Position numbers and translations under genes: made by a program
In this document: positions 61,196-64,000 of the stretch, piece after piece
How the letters are laid out: the number at the start of each line of letters is the position of its first letter
How positions within the stretch are numbered: position 1 is the first letter of the stretch
Assembly: GCF_035956715.1 (NCBI RefSeq)
Contig: NZ_CP108381.1
Location: 620,001 to 684,000 of the forward strand
Direction: 5' to 3'
DNA from: Nocardia sp. NBC_01329
GTDB lineage: Bacteria; Actinomycetota; Actinomycetes; Mycobacteriales; Mycobacteriaceae
Length of the DNA: 64,000 nt
The notes under the pieces: generated by a model
The model's database searches: none
What the model saw: only the letters and a program-made list of their open reading frames with translations
What the model was told of the DNA's origin: nothing

Positions 61196-62398
61196 TCAGC
61201 AGGCGACTGGCGCAGGTTCGCCGCGAACCCGACCCTCGAGCCACTGCAGCATCGCGGGGGCACCTACAACCGCTGCGGACAAATGCTCGACCGCGGGGAC
61301 CTGCAGCGTCTGCAATCGCACCCCCGCCTCACACCAGCGGCGGTTGGTGTTGTTGATCGCGTCGATCGGAATCAGTGGGTCGGACGGCGAATGCCATTGG
61401 AATATAGGCATTGCCGGTACTCCGTCGTAGAGTTCTACGCTGTTCTCCGCCACCACTGCCCAGGCATCGGGCTGGTCGAAGACGGAGGCGCTTGCGGCGA
61501 ACTGGCGAGTGCTGCCACCGGCGCCGATGGCGAGGATGTCGTTGGTGCAACTGTTGGCCATCGCATCACGGATCGCGAGACCGCGCTGATTGAGATTCGA
61601 GCTGATCGGCACCCGGTTCGGATATTCCCGCTCCAGGCCGATGGCCGCCGCCATCGCCAAGCCGAAGGCCGGGTGCGGATTGTGGCCCAGCCCCCGCGCC
61701 ATGGATACCAGGTTCATCGGGGCTCCACCGATGGCCGCGCCCGCTAGCCGCAACTCAGGCGCGTAAGACGGCTGCAGCACCGCCGCCCATGCTGTGGCGA
61801 GCCCGCCACCGGAGTAGCCGGCCAGTACCGCCGGGCTGTCCGCAACGGCGAGTTCGGGCAGCTGTTTCACCGCCCGGATGCCGTCCAAAGTGACTTGGCC
61901 ACCCAAACGGCCGGCTCCGAGTGCGAACTGCGGTCCGAGATGATCCGGCAGCGTCACACTCCAGCCCTGCTGCAACAACATGCTCAACGCCGGCATGATC
62001 ATCGACAGATTCAGATCAGCGCCGTACAGCCGGTGCGATACCGCGCAGTCGGTGCCGAGCGAATTGATGAAATGCTGATACGACAGCAGCGGTGCGCCGG
62101 GTCGATAACCTGCGGGGGTGGCGATCGTGGTGGTCGCCGCGATCGGCGCGCCCCGCGAATTGGTGGAACGAAACTCGACCAGCCGGATCGTGGCGCCGGG
62201 GAAGATGGCCAATGGTGGCAGGACCCGCACGTCGAGTACGTCACCTGGTCGGTGCGCCGCCAGGTCGGCAGGGGCGGCGTAGAACGGGTCCGGATCGGGG
62301 TGCGGATACAGCGGTTCGGCGGGTGCTGTTGTCGCCACCAGTAGCGTGCATGCCATGCCGCCGAGCGCACCCAGAAAACGAAGAAAGGGACGAGTCAC
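61196..62398 (-). CDS. Secreted lipase (LIP family)
   Basis: A 400-residue exported lipase. The signal peptide (FLRFLGALGGMACTLLVATTAPA) precedes LYPHPDPDPFYAAPADLAAH. The nucleophile is in VLAGYSGGGLATAW, the acid in WHSPSDPLIPID, and the His in EHLSAAV. The long Asn/Cys-containing insert (CTNDILAIGAGG) is normal for the family, which is abundant in Nocardia. Start ATG 62398. It is likely involved in host- or soil-lipid use. Confidence 0.88.
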   Translation of the reverse strand: MTRPFLRFLGALGGMACTLLVATTAPAEPLYPHPDPDPFYAAPADLAAHRPGDVLDVRVLPPLAIFPGATIRLVEFRSTNSRGAPIAATTTIATPAGYRPGAPLLSYQHFINSLGTDCAVSHRLYGADLNLSMIMPALSMLLQQGWSVTLPDHLGPQFALGAGRLGGQVTLDGIRAVKQLPELAVADSPAVLAGYSGGGLATAWAAVLQPSYAPELRLAGAAIGGAPMNLVSMARGLGHNPHPAFGLAMAAAIGLEREYPNRVPISSNLNQRGLAIRDAMANSCTNDILAIGAGGSTRQFAASASVFDQPDAWAVVAENSVELYDGVPAMPIFQWHSPSDPLIPIDAINNTNRRWCEAGVRLQTLQVPAVEHLSAAVVGAPAMLQWLEGRVRGEPAPVAC

Positions 62399-62561
62399 GA
62401 TCTTGACCTCCAGCAGGGGGTAGTTCGCCGCAATCGCCGACTCGCGGCTGTAGCAGATCGATTCGGGCAGAAAAGTATCACGACACGTGGAGGTGGGACC
62501 GTATTGAACGAAGCGCGTTTACGTGCGGACGGCGACGACCGGTGTGACCCGCCTTCAGCGA

Positions 62562-62873
62562 TCAGTTCGGAATGAGTTTCCGGAGGCAGATGGCCGAGCA
62601 GGCCGGACTCAGTAGTGCATCAGGTGATGCCTGCTGCCACACTCCCGCCTGCGACCATTCGCTCAACCGACGCCAGCAGGTCGCAACCGAGACGCCGAAC
62701 GACCCGGTCGGCGACTGGTTCCGCCCGATACCGGTGCGGACCACATACAGGATGCCTTCCAGCGCGGTCCGGCTATCGGACCGATATCGGCCCGGGTGCG
62801 GAAGCGTCTCTGGCACCGGAATCAACGACTCCAACCTGACCCACAGCTCATCGGTCACCACCGCGTCACCCAC
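62562..62873 (-). mobile_element. IS5-type transposase N-terminal fragment
   Basis: A 103-residue frame, VVTDELWVRLESLIPVPETL, TALEGILYVVRTGIGRNQSP, and GVSVATCWRRLSEWSQAGVW, is the N-terminal (DUF4096) domain of IS5-family transposases. The DDE catalytic domain is absent; the last residues (ICLRKLIPN) are unrelated. No inverted repeats can be assigned. Confidence 0.8.
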
Positions 62874-63157
62874 ACAGAAGTCGTCAAATAGGTTGCGGCA
62901 CAGCGCCAGGAGGCTTCAAGCTCATTCTGAACTGATCTCTGAGGGATCGCGCGGGTAGGGATGGTCGTTGCGAGCGCGGCATCCGTGGGGATGCCTCGCA
63001 GAGCGCGGACGCGAAGGCATGCTGGGCGCATGTCGAGTGCTCCGCAACGCAGTTTCGTGGGTGTACTGGTGAGGCGATGGGTTCTCGCCACCGCGGCCGA
63101 TGAGTTTGTGGCTCCCGGCCGGTCGAAGCTTGTGACACCGTAGGAAAGGACACCGCC

Positions 63158-63763
63158 ATGTCGGAGCTTCTCGTCGATTTCATCACCTCTCTCGACGGCT
63201 ACGCATCGGGCGAGGGATGGCCCGGGTTCTGGGGCCTCGAGGGCCCGGAGTACCTCGCGTGGCTCGGCGAGCAGCCCGAGCCCACCTACCTGATGGGAGC
63301 GAACACCTACCGCCTGATGTCGGGCTTCGCCGCCGGTGAGGTCCCGGATGGTCAAGACGAGTTCAGGCCCGAAGAAGAGGCGTCCGTCGATGAGCTCACG
63401 CAGGCGTCCAAGGTGGTGTTCTCCTCCTCGCTCGAGGAGCCACTGACGTGGGCCAACTCCACGCTGGTCCGCGACGACGCCGTGGACGCGGTCCGCGCCA
63501 TGAAGTCGAGTGGCTCGGGGCTCCTCAGCACGATCGGCAGTCTCAGCCTGAGCCGGTCCCTGCTACGAGCCGGACTCGTCGACCGCTTCCGGGTCGTGAT
63601 GTTCCCGGTGATCACCGGGGCGACGGGCGCTGAACGCATCTACGACGGCTATCCGGACGTCGCCCTCGAGATGATCGGGCACCGCACCTTCGACGGCCGC
63701 ATCCAGCTGGTCGAGTACAAGCCCCGCGTGCTCGAGCACCCGCCGCTCGGCGCCCCTGCGTGA
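63158..63763 (+). CDS. RibD/dihydrofolate-reductase-like reductase
   Basis: A 201-residue reductase-fold protein, VDFITSLDGYASGEGWPGFW, TYLMGANTYRLMSGFAAG, KVVFSSSLEEPLTWANSTLV, and RAGLVDRFRVVMFPVITGAT, with GAERIYDGY. RBS AGGAAAGGACACC precedes the ATG. Codon use is similar to the rest. The closest paralogue in this window is at 57412 but they differ strongly. Confidence 0.9.
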   Translation: MSELLVDFITSLDGYASGEGWPGFWGLEGPEYLAWLGEQPEPTYLMGANTYRLMSGFAAGEVPDGQDEFRPEEEASVDELTQASKVVFSSSLEEPLTWANSTLVRDDAVDAVRAMKSSGSGLLSTIGSLSLSRSLLRAGLVDRFRVVMFPVITGATGAERIYDGYPDVALEMIGHRTFDGRIQLVEYKPRVLEHPPLGAPA

Positions 63764-63864
63764 CGTCGCCCGGTCCGCCGGACCGGACCGCCGCCGGGCC
63801 GGCGGGCGCGGAGCAAGCTGATCACCAGCAGCGGTAGTCCGATCGCGATCACGAAACCGATCAC
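63649..63864 (-). CDS. Doubtful small membrane ORF
   Basis: GTG 63864 opens a hydrophobic segment IGFVIAIGLPLLVISLLRAR followed by Gly/Arg-rich sequence, but its last 115 bases lie antisense to the reductase. If real it probably ends in a shorter form or is a relic. Confidence 0.25.
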   Translation of the reverse strand: MIGFVIAIGLPLLVISLLRARRPGGGPVRRTGRRHAGAPSGGCSSTRGLYSTSWMRPSKVRCPIISRATSG

Positions 63865-63875
63865 TACCAGGGCGA

Positions 63876-63998
63876 TTATGGTGTCACCTGCGTGGATTTC
63901 CAGCGTGCGAAGCTGAGGCGCGGTAGTACGGTCTCGATGTCCGTGACCGCGTTCGGCTCGAGTGGGCTCAGGTGGGCGGGTGCCGGCAGGATCACCAG
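63876..63998 (-). CDS. Unidentified protein, C-terminal part at window edge
   Basis: Forty codons with strong third-position GC run in from the right edge, LVILPAPAHLSPLEPNAV, TDIETVLPRLSFARW, and stop at TAA 63878. Too short to identify. The beginning of the gene is outside the window. Confidence 0.5.
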   Translation of the reverse strand: MVILPAPAHLSPLEPNAVTDIETVLPRLSFARWKSTQVTP

Positions 63999-64000
63999 GT

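Overview
The window is high-GC actinobacterial DNA. Three features together point to a mycolic-acid bacterium of the order Mycobacteriales, most likely Nocardia: an antigen-85-type mycolyltransferase, a Mce protein with its Mce-associated partner, and a CpnT-like WXG100 protein. DUF5994, DUF5996, DUF2267 and DUF6069 family proteins and an ECF41 sigma factor fit the same assignment. This is inferred from gene content only.

Layout. 1-8.6 kb is stable chromosome: partial smpB, two small membrane proteins, a Sir2 deacylase, a sugar-lactone oxidase, phosphoglucomutase, an MFS exporter, a DsbA-like thiol protein and tRNA-Ala(GGC) with a strong terminator. 8.6-14.8 kb is a decayed mobile region beside the tRNA. 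It holds an integrase with an IS3-like N-terminus, frameshifted oxidoreductase and SDR relics, a WYL-regulator tail, an intact TetR gene, an alpha/beta hydrolase, the C-terminal third of a Wadjet JetD protein and a recombinase-type HTH relic. 15-26 kb holds transporters (GltS, NhaA, an ABC exporter) and an ECF41 stress module with DoxX proteins.

26.5-30.1 kb has a CpnT-like WXG100 protein facing two zeta-type kinases. 30-39 kb has an MHS transporter, three DUF5994 paralogues plus a relic, an alpha/alpha-barrel protein, a fatty-acid desaturase, two convergent TetR paralogues and a mycolyltransferase. A shared 21-bp site lies in three of its promoter regions. 39.4-43.3 kb is a compact three-gene MoxR ATPase / HEXXH-VWA operon with an unrecognised first component, the best candidate here for an undescribed system. 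43.5-50.2 kb is lipid-related: a second desaturase, an acyl-CoA carboxylase beta subunit, an epoxide-hydrolase homologue lacking its catalytic residues, and an orphan mce-mas pair.

50-64 kb is a patchwork of small metabolic and regulatory genes (ABM, DUF, PPOX, RibD/DHFR-like, VOC, SDR-TetR, lipase) broken up by mobile-element scars: a TnsA relic, paired 23-bp repeats, an integrase fragment and an IS5-type fragment.

Genes that appear to work together: ECF41 with DoxX (identical promoter architecture), SDR with a divergent TetR (twice), mce with mas, the ABC ATPase with its permease, the MoxR-VWA operon, and the desaturase/TetR/DUF5994 group through the shared operator-like site. No CRISPR array or rRNA gene was seen, and only one tRNA. 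Every family assignment is from reading motifs; no database search was run.
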